Assembly: GCA_021383565.1 (NCBI GenBank)
Contig: CP079699.1
Location: 1,488,001-1,552,000 of the forward strand
Reading direction: 5' to 3'
Source of the DNA: Levilactobacillus brevis
GTDB taxonomy: Bacteria > Bacillota > Bacilli > Lactobacillales > Lactobacillaceae
Length of the DNA: 64,000 nt
The notes under the pieces are model-generated. The model was not told the origin of the DNA and did not search any database. It saw only the letters and a program-made list of their open reading frames with translations. Within the stretch, counting starts at the first letter, position 1, and each line of letters opens with the position of its first letter. Made by a program: the position numbers and the translations under genes. Below are positions 7,604 through 16,821 of the stretch, in pieces.

Positions 7604-8819
7604 AACTTGGATTGTCACGCTAGAAACGTACTTCCGCCAGATTAAGTCCTGGAGCTTTCTGTTCATGGTCATCGGTCCCTTCCTGATGATTGGGCTGACT
7701 GTTGGGATCAGCTACCTCAGCGCCAACAGTGCTTCGAGCAGTAAGCAAGTCGCCGTCATTAGCACCTCGCAGCCGTTACGTCAGGCTTATCTCAAGCAGC
7801 AGACAGATTCGCTGAACACTAAGATTACCACGGTAGCGGCGGCCAAATCGGCAATCAACAAGAACCATCTGGCGGGATACCTCAAGCTCAGTGAGTCGGC
7901 GCATCAGATTCGGGCCGACTACCACGGCAGCAGTGCCATGGCCAGCGGCTTGAAGGCCCAGACGCAAAACTTCCTCCAGCAGTATCAACAAGCCCAGAAC
8001 TACCAACAGGCCAAGCTAACGACGCAACAGCAACGGTTGCTGGCTCGAGCGCCCGTCTTGCAGCAACACATTGAGGAAAAGGCAGGAACAGCGAACTTGG
8101 TCAAGACCATTTCGTTCTGGGTTCTGGTTACCATGATTTACATTATTTTAATTACCTACGCCTCAATTGCCGCACAAGAGATTGCCTCGGATAAGGGCAC
8201 CAAGATCATGGAGATTATCTTCTCCAGTACGACGGCCACCAGTTACTTTGTCGGTAAAATCGGGGGAATTCTGCTGGTGATTCTGACGCAGATTGTCATT
8301 TACCTGATTGGTGGCTGGGCGGGCTACCAACTCGCTTGGCGAAGCGCCAGCCTGAAACCGTTGATTGTGGAGAATCAAAGCTTGATTGACGCCGTTATCC
8401 ATAATCTGTTGAACCTGAATCTGGTCTATCTCTTTCTGGGCGTCATTATCTACACGATTCTCGCGGCGTACAGTGGCGCCGTGGTGGCCAAGGCCGAGGA
8501 CGCCTCTAAGGCTGCGCAACCGGTGATTATGCTGGGGATGTTTGGCTTTTTCGCCACCTTTCCCTTCCAGAACAACCTCGACGCCCTGTTCGTCAAGATT
8601 CTGTCGTACGTACCGTTCTTCTCGTCCTATTTCATGCCCATGCGAATCATCAATGGAACGGTCAATGGCTGGGAACAGTTGATTTCGTTGCTGATTCTAC
8701 TGGCAGCAATTGCGTTGTTCGCCGGGTACATCGGCAGTCAGTATCAACGCCTGATGCTCCAGACGGATAATCGGAATTTCTGGCAACACCTATTCCACGG
8801 CTGGCGGCGACACGACTAA
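7596..8819 (+). CDS. ABC-2 type transporter permease (NatB-like)
   Basis: A 407-residue membrane subunit. A first transmembrane helix at about residues 19-42 is followed by a large extracellular Gln/Ala-rich domain (about 45-165), then five more hydrophobic segments, with AAQEIASDKGTKIMEIIFSS between the first two, the conserved motif of NatB-like ABC-2 permeases. I start at ATG 7596, which overlaps the ATPase stop; an in-frame GTG lies three codons earlier. The pair probably exports a small molecule or ion; nothing in the neighbourhood identifies it. Confidence 0.9.
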   Translation: MHKTWIVTLETYFRQIKSWSFLFMVIGPFLMIGLTVGISYLSANSASSSKQVAVISTSQPLRQAYLKQQTDSLNTKITTVAAAKSAINKNHLAGYLKLSESAHQIRADYHGSSAMASGLKAQTQNFLQQYQQAQNYQQAKLTTQQQRLLARAPVLQQHIEEKAGTANLVKTISFWVLVTMIYIILITYASIAAQEIASDKGTKIMEIIFSSTTATSYFVGKIGGILLVILTQIVIYLIGGWAGYQLAWRSASLKPLIVENQSLIDAVIHNLLNLNLVYLFLGVIIYTILAAYSGAVVAKAEDASKAAQPVIMLGMFGFFATFPFQNNLDALFVKILSYVPFFSSYFMPMRIINGTVNGWEQLISLLILLAAIALFAGYIGSQYQRLMLQTDNRNFWQHLFHGWRRHD

Positions 8820-8847
8820 CGTCAGTTGAAAAAATCTAACTTACCCA

Positions 8848-8875
8848 TTAACATTTTTAGCCGGCGTGCTATAAT
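8848..8875 (+). promoter_or_regulatory. Promoter of tRNA-Ala
   Basis: TTAACA at 8848-8853, 16-base spacer, TATAAT at 8870-8875; the tRNA begins 15 bases later. Confidence 0.65.
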
Positions 8876-8890
8876 TAATAGGTAAGTTTC

Positions 8891-8963
8891 GGGCCCTTAG
8901 CTCAGCTGGGAGAGCGCCTGCTTCGCATGCAGGAGGTCGTCGGTTCAAATCCGGTAGGGTCCA
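8891..8963 (+). tRNA. tRNA-Ala (anticodon CGC)
   Basis: A 73-base cloverleaf without encoded CCA. The acceptor stem pairs GGGCCCT with AGGGTCC (one G-T), the anticodon stem pairs CCTGC with GCAGG around loop TTCGCAT, which gives anticodon CGC, and the T loop is GGTTCAAATCC. CGC reads the alanine codon GCG, frequent in these GC-rich genes. It is a single tRNA, not part of an array. Confidence 0.95.
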
Positions 8964-8983
8964 TTTGGGCTAAATTAGTCAGT

Positions 8984-9015
8984 CAGAATGCTGATATACC
9001 GGCATTCTGATTTGC
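8984..9015 (+). terminator. Possible terminator after tRNA-Ala
   Basis: Inverted repeat CAGAATGC and GGCATTCTG around a 9-base loop, followed by a short T run. Confidence 0.5.
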
Positions 9016-9046
9016 AATTTAATCACGAATTCGTTCGAAATCACAA

Positions 9047-9142
9047 TCAATGGTAACTTTTTTGGTAACCATTGACTCAAGCACACCTTGGCAGGGGCAA
9101 CACAAAAACTGTTAGCTTAGCGGCTAGCAGTTTTTATTTTGA
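9047..9142. repeat. Inverted repeats downstream of the tRNA
   Basis: Two structures: TCAATGGT and ACCATTGA (about 9047-9076) around a T-rich loop containing two GGTAAC motifs, and AACTGTTAGC with GGCTAGCAGTT (about 9106-9136) followed by TTTATTTT, a good plus-strand terminator. No integrase gene is nearby, so an attachment-site reading is unsupported. Confidence 0.45.
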
Positions 9143-9165
9143 CCATTTTAGGGGCTTAGTAAAAG

Positions 9166-9215
9166 GTCTCACAAACACTTGATCATTAGCGTCCGGTCAG
9201 TTATCTGTGAGACGC
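9166..9215 (-). terminator. Terminator-like inverted repeat after the lipoprotein gene
   Basis: GTCTCACA and TGTGAGAC pair around a loop of about 33 bases just past the stop of the minus-strand lipoprotein gene, followed on that strand by TTTTA. Long loop, so moderate support. Confidence 0.4.
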
Positions 9216-9239
9216 TTCTCTTTCGGATAACACTATGGG

Positions 9240-10046
9240 TTACGAATCAAACTTCACATTTGCATTTGCCCTTTCTAACTTTGTCAGCGCAAATTCACCA
9301 TCACCTTCACGAGAAGCTCGATAATAGCCTAAAGTAGCTTGGCCTACCCGCACCATCTTTTCAGACGTCCGCGTGTAAGGGACCGTGAAAATCTGATGCC
9401 GTGCTTTTTGATACCTAACTTCTCGGCCATTGACGGCCGCCACTGAGTTTACGAAATCATAGGAATAGGCATTCATTTTTTCACTGATTCTTCGCTGCTT
9501 TTTCTTCACCGTCACCGAGGCCGGCAGCAATCGTGGCTGTTTAAATTTAGTCGCCTGCAGCCGCGCCAATTGACGTTGATCAGTTGAAATTATCCGCTTA
9601 TCCGTCTTAATATTCGCAAAACTAACGACTGTGGCGTTCTGATTGCGTTTTAGATTTTTCTGTTCTTCAGCCAGTGCTTCGCGAGTCGTTGCAATTAGTG
9701 TGCGCCGTCTTGCGATAAAATCTTGTTTGGCCCACACGCTTCCCTCTCGCACCAGCTGATCAGTAGACAGCTTAACGACATCCCCCAGCGTAACTGTGGT
9801 GGGCACCCGAAAGGCCATTGCCCGACCATTTTGCGTAATCACGATGGCCTTCAATGGTGTGCTCGCTTTAGGCGTTGCCTGACTGGCGGCGAGATACCAC
9901 GCACGAGCTCGAGAACTTCGCGCGGATTCCCCAAACGCTACATCCCCACTACTCGCAGTCTTCCGCCTACTGGTAGACTGATTGCCACAGGCACCTAAGG
10001 ATAAGACCGCTAGAATGATTAAGCCCATTATCATTTTCTTTTTCAT
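9240..10046 (-). CDS. Putative lipoprotein of unknown function
   Basis: A 268-residue exported protein. The N-terminus MKKKMIMGLIILAVLSLGACG is a lipoprotein signal peptide with lipobox LGAC, so the mature protein should be lipid-anchored outside the cell. The rest is basic and Ala/Arg/Lys-rich with a likely helical coiled segment near residues 118-190; no enzyme motif is visible. The chosen ATG at 10046 has AGGAAAG eleven bases upstream; a GTG four codons earlier overlaps that site. It follows another secreted-protein gene on the same strand across a terminator and lies in an AT-richer, gene-poor region after tRNA-Ala. Confidence 0.75.
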   Translation of the reverse strand: MKKKMIMGLIILAVLSLGACGNQSTSRRKTASSGDVAFGESARSSRARAWYLAASQATPKASTPLKAIVITQNGRAMAFRVPTTVTLGDVVKLSTDQLVREGSVWAKQDFIARRRTLIATTREALAEEQKNLKRNQNATVVSFANIKTDKRIISTDQRQLARLQATKFKQPRLLPASVTVKKKQRRISEKMNAYSYDFVNSVAAVNGREVRYQKARHQIFTVPYTRTSEKMVRVGQATLGYYRASREGDGEFALTKLERANANVKFDS

Positions 10047-10149
10047 TAAACGAAACACTTTCCTGGTGACGCCACCATCTTAATTGAGTTGATTGCTTTA
10101 GATTATACCCGATACCTGCGTTATCTTTCAAAAGAATAACCACTGACAG

Positions 10150-10177
10150 AAAAAAAGGACTCACCTCATGAGCCCTT
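10150..10177 (-). terminator. Terminator after the Lys-rich secreted protein gene
   Basis: On the minus strand GGGCTCA pairs with TGAGTCC around a four-base loop and is followed by seven T. Confidence 0.75.
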
Positions 10178-10211
10178 CTGTGTTTATTACTTTAGTTGAT
10201 GTCACTTTGAG

Positions 10212-10907
10212 TTACTTATAGGCCTGAACCTTAACCTTCTTGGAATCAGAGAGCAAGTGGAAGGTGTAGACGATCTTACCATTCTTTTTAACAACCTTAC
10301 CGTTCTTGACCTTCTTAGCATAATACCCGGCCTTGGCCCAAGTAGACTTTGCCTCTGGCGCCTTGATAGTCTTGGTAAATGTCCCCTTCTTGCTCAAGCG
10401 AACATACTTATAACCCTTGTATGTGGTGATACGATCCCAGGTTGCTTTGTGTTTCTTCGCATTGGTCTTGTTGTTTACCTTGATTGTTCCGCTAACCTTA
10501 ACATACTTGTTGGACTTCGTTTTCTTTGAGGTCAACTTCGAAACTTTGTACGCGTAAGCTCTGGCTTTCTTCTTTGCTGCTGCTTTCTTGGCAGCCTTCT
10601 TCTTGGCCGCTTGTTTCTTTAATACTTGATTATACTTATATTCATTTGAAGACTTATCCTTTAAACTGTTAGGGTCGTCGACCTTCGCGTCCTCAACAGC
10701 CATCTTCTTTTGAGCTGCTGACATCGAATTCCATGAATTCTTATCATCTACTTTGGCTTGTTTCTCAGTAATTTCATAAAATCCTCGTCCAGACGCCGCA
10801 TGGGCCGTAACATCATTGCCAATACTCGTAAAGGTTGGGACCGCGATACTTAATCCCATTACTGCTGTCATTAACACGACAGTCGATTTCAATTGACTCT
10901 TTTTCAT
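10212..10907 (-). CDS. Lys-rich secreted protein, unknown
   Basis: A 231-residue protein with a signal peptide (hydrophobic core about residues 8-25, likely cleavage after AHA near residue 38). The mature part begins acidic, then has a strongly basic Ala/Lys helix (about residues 96-118, repeats of AAKKKAAKKAA) and a C-terminal beta-like region rich in Tyr and Lys (KYVKVSGTIKV, KGYKYVRLSKKG). This is common in lactobacillar surface proteins that bind teichoic acid or peptidoglycan by charge, but no named domain is recognised. The ATG at 10907 is placed 7 bases after GGAGGAG. Confidence 0.75.
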   Translation of the reverse strand: MKKSQLKSTVVLMTAVMGLSIAVPTFTSIGNDVTAHAASGRGFYEITEKQAKVDDKNSWNSMSAAQKKMAVEDAKVDDPNSLKDKSSNEYKYNQVLKKQAAKKKAAKKAAAKKKARAYAYKVSKLTSKKTKSNKYVKVSGTIKVNNKTNAKKHKATWDRITTYKGYKYVRLSKKGTFTKTIKAPEAKSTWAKAGYYAKKVKNGKVVKKNGKIVYTFHLLSDSKKVKVQAYK

Positions 10908-11347
10908 ATACAAACTCCTCCACCTTTAAATTTGCTCATCATAAAAATATCAATACATAATTATTTTTGCGATGATTATTGTTACTGGTTGACTTAGTAA
11001 TAAGATAACTATGCCGCTTATCTTCTGGTTTGAACAGCCGTTATTGGCTTGTACAACTCAAGTTGAGATATGGCTAGATTGCGGTTAGTTGCGACAAGCT
11101 CCTGGGTAAATATCCTCAAGCTCCATTACTTCTCTCCTGACCAACTAACTATCTACACGTTAAAATCTTTCCAACGTCTAACTACTCAACTTTCTGTGCT
11201 ACTCGGCCACATCTTCCTAACCAAGTCAATTCGCTTCAATCCTTTATGTTAATTACCAATACAAACATAGCCTAAACATTATCCCCTACTACCGAATTAC
11301 AGTAAGCTAGAAGAAAGGCTGAGTTACCGTTTTTTAACAAGGGGGGA
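10908..11347. other. Gene-poor AT-rich intergenic region
   Basis: About 440 bases without a convincing gene. It holds the ribosome binding site and presumably the promoter of the Lys-rich protein gene on the left, and on the right the leader of the 144-residue gene. A 60-codon frame at 11070-11252 has no ribosome binding site and is not called. Composition is visibly more AT-rich than the neighbouring operons. Confidence 0.5.
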
Positions 11348-11782
11348 ATGTGTGGGAATTGGATAAATCAGCGGTTCCCGCATGCCAAAATGAAAACTAA
11401 AGTGAAAGATACTAAATTTCTTGCATATTCCATGAAACAAATCGCTGAAAAGTATGGCTTTGAGTTGTTTTCCGTGGACTTAGTTGCCGCCTTCAACGAG
11501 TCGCCCTATCGCCAATGTCATCCAAAATCCATTATCTTCTTCACCAAAAATACGGATCAACAGTTGATTGCCTTCTTGAGTTTTTGGCACGGCGCTTGGC
11601 ATCCACTTGATAATCCGCAAAAGTATAAGGTTTATTTCAACACCACCCGGCCAGACTTCACCAAATCCCTAGCCGTCAAATTTGCCGATGAACTCAACTA
11701 CCTGACCGACAAGTCCGCCAGCCCACTGAAACCGCAAGACTTTATAGCCGCAGAGGATTGGCAACAAATGCAAGATTACTAA
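11348..11782 (+). CDS. Hypothetical protein, orphan
   Basis: Up to 144 residues, soluble, with aromatic and basic patches (AFLSFWHGAWHPLDNP near residue 76) and no signal peptide or membrane segment. No family is recognised. The start is uncertain: the ATG at 11348 sits directly against a run of six G, which is too close for a normal ribosome binding site; a start at the downstream ATG in MKTKVKDTKFLAYS is possible. It ends in front of a clear terminator and is probably transcribed alone. Its position in the AT-richer stretch after tRNA-Ala is consistent with accessory DNA. Confidence 0.6.
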   Translation: MCGNWINQRFPHAKMKTKVKDTKFLAYSMKQIAEKYGFELFSVDLVAAFNESPYRQCHPKSIIFFTKNTDQQLIAFLSFWHGAWHPLDNPQKYKVYFNTTRPDFTKSLAVKFADELNYLTDKSASPLKPQDFIAAEDWQQMQDY

Positions 11783-11832
11783 TCACCGAATCAACTTGGG
11801 GGAATCTTTTTTCAATGAATCATACTCAGCCG

Positions 11833-11870
11833 CGCGCTTTCTTAGGTTCTAAGAAGGCGTTTTTTCTTTT
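11833..11870 (+). terminator. Terminator after the orphan gene
   Basis: CTTTCTTAG and CTAAGAAGG pair around a three-base loop, followed by TTTTTTCTTTT. Confidence 0.85.
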
Positions 11871-11960
11871 CATTGACCCCTTATCATGGCGTTAATTGCC
11901 TCCATTAATTATCTGACCCAATCACCATCTTTTTTCGTTCCCTTTTACGTTCAAACCCGC

Positions 11961-11966
11961 TATAAT
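11961..11966 (+). promoter_or_regulatory. Probable -10 of the pot operon promoter
   Basis: Perfect TATAAT 60 bases before the potA ATG; the -35 (TTCCCT, 17-base spacer) is weak. potA has AGAGGAGG as ribosome binding site. Confidence 0.5.
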
Positions 11967-12025
11967 CAATAAAGTTACACCGGATTTATCCGCGACACTA
12001 TTCATTTAACAGAGGAGGTTGCCTG

Positions 12026-13138
12026 ATGACAGAACCCATTATTACCCTACGCCACGTCACCAAGCGTTACGATTCCCATACCATTCTCAACAACATTAAT
12101 CTAACGCTGGAGTCTGGTAAATTTTACACCCTGCTCGGACCATCGGGCTGCGGCAAGACCACGATTCTGCGGGCGATTGCCGGCTTCATGCAAGTCTCCG
12201 AGGGCGATGTACTTTTCGCCGGCAAACGGATCAATGAAGTTCCCGCCAACAAACGCAACGTCAACACGGTCTTTCAAGACTACGCCCTCTTCCCTCACAT
12301 GACCGTGGCGGAAAACGTAGCGTTTGGTCTGACCCTTAAAAAAGTAGCCAAGGCCGAAATCGCTGAACGCGTGGCCAAGGCCCTCAAACTGGTCCAACTC
12401 GCCGACTACGGCGACCGCGCCATCAGCGAACTCTCCGGCGGTCAGCAACAACGCATCGCTATCGCCCGGGCCATCGTCATGGAACCCAAGGTACTCTTGC
12501 TCGACGAACCACTCTCGGCCTTAGACGCCAAGCTCCGTCGCCAAATGCAGTATGAACTTCGCGATTTACAACAACGCCTTGGCATTACCTTCCTCTTCGT
12601 CACGCACGATCAGGAAGAAGCCCTCGCCATGAGCGACGAGATCTTCGTCATGAATCAAGGCGAAGTCCTGCAGAGTGGCTCCCCCGTCGACATCTACGAT
12701 GAACCCATTAACCACTTCGTTGCCGACTTCATCGGGGAAAGTAACATTCTCCCCGCCAAGATGATCGAAGATTTTCAGGTGGCTTTCGGCGGTCACCAAT
12801 TCGAATGTGCCGATGCCGGGATTCCCGACAACGAGCCTGTCGAGGTTGTCATTCGTCCAGAAGACCTGACACTGACGACCCGCGACCAAGCGAAATTAAT
12901 CGTGACGATCGACACCCAACTATTTCGGGGAGACTATTACGAAATCGCCGCGACCGACAACCACGGTAATAACTGGTTGATTCATTCAGTCAACCCGGCC
13001 GAAGATGGCGCGACGGTCGGCATCACCTTCCGCCCACAAGACCTCCACGTCATGCGTTTCGGCGAAAAGGAAGCCGAATTCGACGCCCGCCTCGAAACCT
13101 ACGAAGAATTGGAGGATGATCACGTTGACCAAACGTAG
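12026..13138 (+). CDS. potA: Spermidine/putrescine ABC importer, ATPase PotA
   Basis: ATP-binding subunit of the polyamine importer, 370 residues. Walker [10 protein letters not shown] (about 38-46), Q-loop [12 protein letters not shown], signature [14 protein letters not shown] (about 137), Walker [17 protein letters not shown] and switch histidine in [13 protein letters not shown]. The C-terminal third is the regulatory OB-type domain of the MalK/PotA group. It is the first gene of potABCD; its last codons overlap the potB start. Substrate assignment rests on operon content (two permeases plus a PotD-like binding protein). Confidence 0.95.
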   Translation: MTEPIITLRHVTKRYDSHTILNNINLTLESGKFYTLLGPSGCGKTTILRAIAGFMQVSEGDVLFAGKRINEVPANKRNVNTVFQDYALFPHMTVAENVAFGLTLKKVAKAEIAERVAKALKLVQLADYGDRAISELSGGQQQRIAIARAIVMEPKVLLLDEPLSALDAKLRRQMQYELRDLQQRLGITFLFVTHDQEEALAMSDEIFVMNQGEVLQSGSPVDIYDEPINHFVADFIGESNILPAKMIEDFQVAFGGHQFECADAGIPDNEPVEVVIRPEDLTLTTRDQAKLIVTIDTQLFRGDYYEIAATDNHGNNWLIHSVNPAEDGATVGITFRPQDLHVMRFGEKEAEFDARLETYEELEDDHVDQT

Positions 13139-13940
13139 AACTTGGGCGTACTTCATCCCCTACGGCCTCTGGCTGGCGCTCTTCGTGATCGCCCCCGTCG
13201 CCCTCATCATCTATCAGTCCTTCTTCGACCTCGGCCATCATTTCACCTTTGGCAACTATGGCACTTATTTTCAATCCGCCACCTACTTAAAAATGACGGC
13301 CAATTCCGTGTGGTACGCCCTACTCATCACGCTCTTTACCGGGCTGATTAGCTACCCCACGGCCTACTTTATTCATCAACTCAAGCATCGACAGTTCTGG
13401 CTCTTATTAGTTATCTTACCAACCTGGATTAACATTTTATTGAAGGCCTACGCCTTTATCGGCATTTTTAGTCAGGCCGGCCTCGCCAATCAATTTTTCA
13501 CGTTCATTGGCATTGGTCCCCAACAGATTCTTTTCACCAACGCCAGCTTCATCTTCGTGGCGACCTACATCCAGATTCCTTTCATGATCCTACCCATCTA
13601 CAATGCCCTCGATGATCTTAACCCCGCCTTCATCAACGCTAGCCGAGACTTAGGCGCCAGCAATTGGCAGACCTTCCGCCACGTCATCTTTCCGCTGACG
13701 CTTCCCGGCGTTAAGGCCGGTGTGCAAGCCGTCTTCATTCCATCGCTTTCCCTCTTCATGTTGACCCGTCTGATTGGCGGTAACAAGGTCATCACGCTGG
13801 GGACGGCGATCGAAGAGCATTTCCTGACGACCATGAACTGGGGGATGGGGTCCACGATTGGTGTGGTCCTCATCATCGCCATGATCGTGGTCATGTTACT
13901 GACGGGCGATCAAAAGGTGAAGGGAGGGACGCCCCGATGA
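13125..13940 (+). CDS. potB: Spermidine/putrescine ABC importer, permease PotB
   Basis: Membrane subunit with six predicted transmembrane helices. The cytoplasmic EAA-type loop is [24 protein letters not shown] (first part near residue 165), which couples to PotA. I choose the TTG at 13125, nine bases after GGAGG, giving 271 residues starting [10 protein letters not shown]; a longer frame read into the potA coding region is not used. It overlaps potA by 14 bases and potC by 4, so translation is coupled. Confidence 0.93.
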   Translation: MTKRRTWAYFIPYGLWLALFVIAPVALIIYQSFFDLGHHFTFGNYGTYFQSATYLKMTANSVWYALLITLFTGLISYPTAYFIHQLKHRQFWLLLVILPTWINILLKAYAFIGIFSQAGLANQFFTFIGIGPQQILFTNASFIFVATYIQIPFMILPIYNALDDLNPAFINASRDLGASNWQTFRHVIFPLTLPGVKAGVQAVFIPSLSLFMLTRLIGGNKVITLGTAIEEHFLTTMNWGMGSTIGVVLIIAMIVVMLLTGDQKVKGGTPR

Positions 13941-14740
13941 AACACAAACTGGCAACGGGGTACTTAATCCTCGTCTTCATCATTCTCTACGCACCTATTA
14001 TTTTTCTGATTGCGTACTCATTTAGTCAGGGTGAAACGATGACCAACTTTCACGGGTTTACCTGGCGTCACTACCAAACATTGTTTAGCGACGCGCGGAT
14101 GCTCGCCATCGTCGCCAATACGTTACTCATCGCCTTATTGTCGGCCCTCATCGCCACCCTGATTGGGACGCTGGGCGCCCTCAGCATCACCCGAACCACG
14201 CGGCGAGTCACGCGCGAGTCCTTATTGACCCTAAACAACGTCCTCATGGTCTCACCGGACGTCATCATCGGCGCTAGTTTTCTGATCTTCTTCACCATGT
14301 TGAAGATCCCCTTGGGCTTTGGCACGGTACTCATGAGTCACATTGCCTTTGAGATTCCCATCGTCGTCCTGATGGTCCTGCCACGGTTGCGCGAAATGTC
14401 GACATCCCTGCTCGACGCCGCTCAAGACCTCGGGGCCACCACCCGACAACTGCTGACGCAGGTCATTATTCCCTTTATCTCGCCGGGCATCTTCGCCGGT
14501 TTCTTCATGGCGTTGACCTACTCGCTGGATGACTTCGCCGTCACTTTCTTCGTGACCGGTAACGGCTTCTCCACGCTGTCCGTGGAAATCTATTCGCGTG
14601 CCCGCCAAGGCATTAACTTGGAAATCAACGCCTTATCCGGGGTCATGTTCCTCTTCTCCCTCCTTCTCGTGGGCGGCTACTACTGGATTCAGCAGGCCGG
14701 CCATAAGCGGCGACAACGGAAGCGGGAGGTGGCCTCATGA
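13937..14740 (+). CDS. potC: Spermidine/putrescine ABC importer, permease PotC
   Basis: Second permease subunit of 267 residues with six hydrophobic segments and the coupling loop LLDAAQDLGATTRQLLTQVIIP. It pairs with PotB to form the pore of the polyamine importer. The gene overlaps potB by ATGA and potD by ATGA, an arrangement that ensures coupled translation. The ribosome binding site is GGAGGGA. Confidence 0.94.
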   Translation: MKHKLATGYLILVFIILYAPIIFLIAYSFSQGETMTNFHGFTWRHYQTLFSDARMLAIVANTLLIALLSALIATLIGTLGALSITRTTRRVTRESLLTLNNVLMVSPDVIIGASFLIFFTMLKIPLGFGTVLMSHIAFEIPIVVLMVLPRLREMSTSLLDAAQDLGATTRQLLTQVIIPFISPGIFAGFFMALTYSLDDFAVTFFVTGNGFSTLSVEIYSRARQGINLEINALSGVMFLFSLLLVGGYYWIQQAGHKRRQRKREVAS

Positions 14741-15807
14741 AACGTCTCGTGAGTCTCATCATCGGTTTATTAGCGATTTGCGGTCTACTGGGCTATTCGG
14801 CCCATCAGCTTCAGGCCTCAAGCGGCAGTACCGGCCAGAAGGTGCTGAACCTCTACAACTGGGGCGACTACATTGACCCGCAACTACTGACAAAATTTCA
14901 GCGCGAGACCGGCTACCACGTCAACGTGGAAACCTTTGACAGCAACGAAGCCATGTATACCAAGATTAACCAGGGCGGCACACACTACGACTTAGCCATT
15001 CCCAGCGAGTACATGGTGGCGAAGATGAAGCGCGCCCACCTGTTGAAACCGCTCGACCGCAGTCGGTTAACCGGCCTGACAAACTATGACCGGCAGTTTC
15101 TGAACCAGTCGTTTGATCGGGGCAATCGCTACTCGCTGCCCTACTTCTGGGGGACGTTGGGTATCATCTATAATGATAAATTCATCCGCCCTGGGACAAT
15201 TCACCATTGGAACGATCTCTGGTCGGTGAAGTACCACGACAAAATCATGCTGATTGATTCCGCCCGCGACATTATGGGCATGGCCCTGGTCTCTCAGGGT
15301 AAGTCGATGAATACGACCGATCCCACGACGCTGCGGGCGGCTGAACGAAAGCTCAACCGCTTAGCCCCCAATGTGAAGGCCACGGTGGCCGATGAAATCA
15401 AGATGTACATGACCCAAAACGAAGCCCCACTGGCCGTTGACTGGTCCGGGGAGGCCGCCGAGATGCTGGCGAACAACGCCCATCTCCATTACGTAGTCCC
15501 TAGCGAAGGCAGCAACCTGTGGATTGACAACTTCGTCATTCCCAAGACGGCACAACACACCGACGCCATTTACGCCTTTCTCAACTTCATGTCGCGGCCG
15601 GAAAACGCCGCGCAGAACGCCGAATACGTGGGCTATGCCACGCCTAACCGTGCGGCCAAGGCCCAGTTACCGCGCAAGGTCCGCGACGATCGGCAATTCT
15701 ATCCGGACGCTACGACCCTACGACATTTGGAAGTCTACCGAGACTTGTCCCCAACCAAGGTTGAGTTGTACAATGACCTCTATTTGGAATTCAAAATGCA
15801 CCATTAA
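14737..15807 (+). CDS. potD: Spermidine/putrescine-binding protein PotD
   Basis: Extracellular substrate-binding protein, 356 residues, with the PotD signature LNLYNWGDYIDPQLL near residue 37 followed by FQRETGY and later WGTLGIIYND. It delivers spermidine or putrescine to PotBC. The N-terminal hydrophobic segment (residues 5-22) contains one cysteine, but its context (LAIC) lacks the Gly/Ala/Ser before Cys of a normal lipobox, so anchoring may be by an uncleaved signal helix rather than by lipid. It is the last gene of potABCD and is followed by a strong terminator. Confidence 0.93.
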   Translation: MKRLVSLIIGLLAICGLLGYSAHQLQASSGSTGQKVLNLYNWGDYIDPQLLTKFQRETGYHVNVETFDSNEAMYTKINQGGTHYDLAIPSEYMVAKMKRAHLLKPLDRSRLTGLTNYDRQFLNQSFDRGNRYSLPYFWGTLGIIYNDKFIRPGTIHHWNDLWSVKYHDKIMLIDSARDIMGMALVSQGKSMNTTDPTTLRAAERKLNRLAPNVKATVADEIKMYMTQNEAPLAVDWSGEAAEMLANNAHLHYVVPSEGSNLWIDNFVIPKTAQHTDAIYAFLNFMSRPENAAQNAEYVGYATPNRAAKAQLPRKVRDDRQFYPDATTLRHLEVYRDLSPTKVELYNDLYLEFKMHH

Positions 15808-15815
15808 CCCGTTAG

Positions 15816-15853
15816 CAAAAGCCCCGCAACGACACAGCGTTGTGGGGCTTTTG
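15816..15853 (+). terminator. Terminator after potD
   Basis: AAAAGCCCC and GGGGCTTTT with an additional CAACG/CGTTG inner stem. The next gene to the right, pstB, converges, so it may act in both directions. Confidence 0.85.
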
Positions 15854-16006
15854 CGTAGATTAAATGATTATTGACAGAGTATTGCATGCATTCAGGGTAG
15901 TTTTAGCATTGGTAGTTTCATTGCAGCTCTCGTGGCCGTTTCCAATAGCCATAATCTCGCCAAAACTTGGCGACCAGTAAAATTGGCGCACTGCCACAAG
16001 GTAACT

Positions 16007-16810
16007 TTACCCAAAGCTACCAGCAATATAATCCTGAGTGACCGGAATTTGGGGATTGCTAAACATTGTCCCGGTTGGAGCGTACTCCATAATGTGACCC
16101 AGATGGAAGAACGCACACTGACTGCTAATCCGTGACGCCTGTTGCATGTTGTGCGTCACAATAATAATCGTATACTTCTTCTGCAGTTCCAGCAGCGTCT
16201 CTTCGACCTTCACCGTGGAGATGGGGTCGAGCGCGCTACATGGTTCATCCAGTAATAGGACATCGGGCGCCATCGCAATCGACCGCGCGATACACAGCCG
16301 TTGTTGCTGACCACCAGAAAGTGACAACGCACTCTTGTCCAGATTATCCTTAACTTCGTCCCACAGCGCCGCGCCCTTCAGGCTTTGCTCGATTCGTTCG
16401 TCGAGTTCAGACTTTTTCTTAATTCCGTTGGCGCGTAAGGCATAGACAATATTCTCACGAATTGACTTGGCAAATGGATTCGGCCGTTGAAAAACCATGC
16501 CGATATGCCGCCGAATCTCGTAAATATTGACGCCGGGTTCGTTGATGTTCACGCCGTGGTACCAGATCTTACCGGTCACCGTGGCAATCCCATCATTCAT
16601 CCGGTTCAGTGACCGCAGATACGTCGATTTCCCGGAACCTGAGGCGCCAATCAATGCCGTAATCTGATTCTTGGGAAAGGCCAAGTTCGCGTCAAACATC
16701 GCATGATTTTCACCATAGAACACTTGCATGTTCTCGGTCTTCATCGCCAAGGCCGTCTTGTCGTCGAACGTCTGCACGGCCGTTTCTTCAAATGAATACT
16801 GTTTTAACAT
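16007..16810 (-). CDS. pstB: Phosphate ABC importer, ATPase PstB
   Basis: ATPase of the high-affinity phosphate importer, 267 residues. Walker A GASGSGKSTYLRSLNRMND is the PstB-specific form, followed by RRHIGMVFQRPNPFAKSI, signature [17 protein letters not shown] and Walker B LLLDEPCSALDPIST. It is the last gene of pstSCAB and follows pstA by 11 bases. Many Gram-positive pst operons have a second pstB and phoU; neither is present here. The 199 bases between its stop and potD hold the potD terminator but no further gene. Confidence 0.95.
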   Translation of the reverse strand: MLKQYSFEETAVQTFDDKTALAMKTENMQVFYGENHAMFDANLAFPKNQITALIGASGSGKSTYLRSLNRMNDGIATVTGKIWYHGVNINEPGVNIYEIRRHIGMVFQRPNPFAKSIRENIVYALRANGIKKKSELDERIEQSLKGAALWDEVKDNLDKSALSLSGGQQQRLCIARSIAMAPDVLLLDEPCSALDPISTVKVEETLLELQKKYTIIIVTHNMQQASRISSQCAFFHLGHIMEYAPTGTMFSNPQIPVTQDYIAGSFG

Positions 16811-16821
16811 CTTGACACCTC

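Noticed and set aside
8963..9142. Phage or island attachment site at tRNA-Ala
   Set aside because: No integrase and no second copy of the tRNA 3' end were found in the window.
11070..11252. 60-codon plus-strand frame in the AT-rich gap
   Set aside because: No ribosome binding site, no recognisable sequence features.
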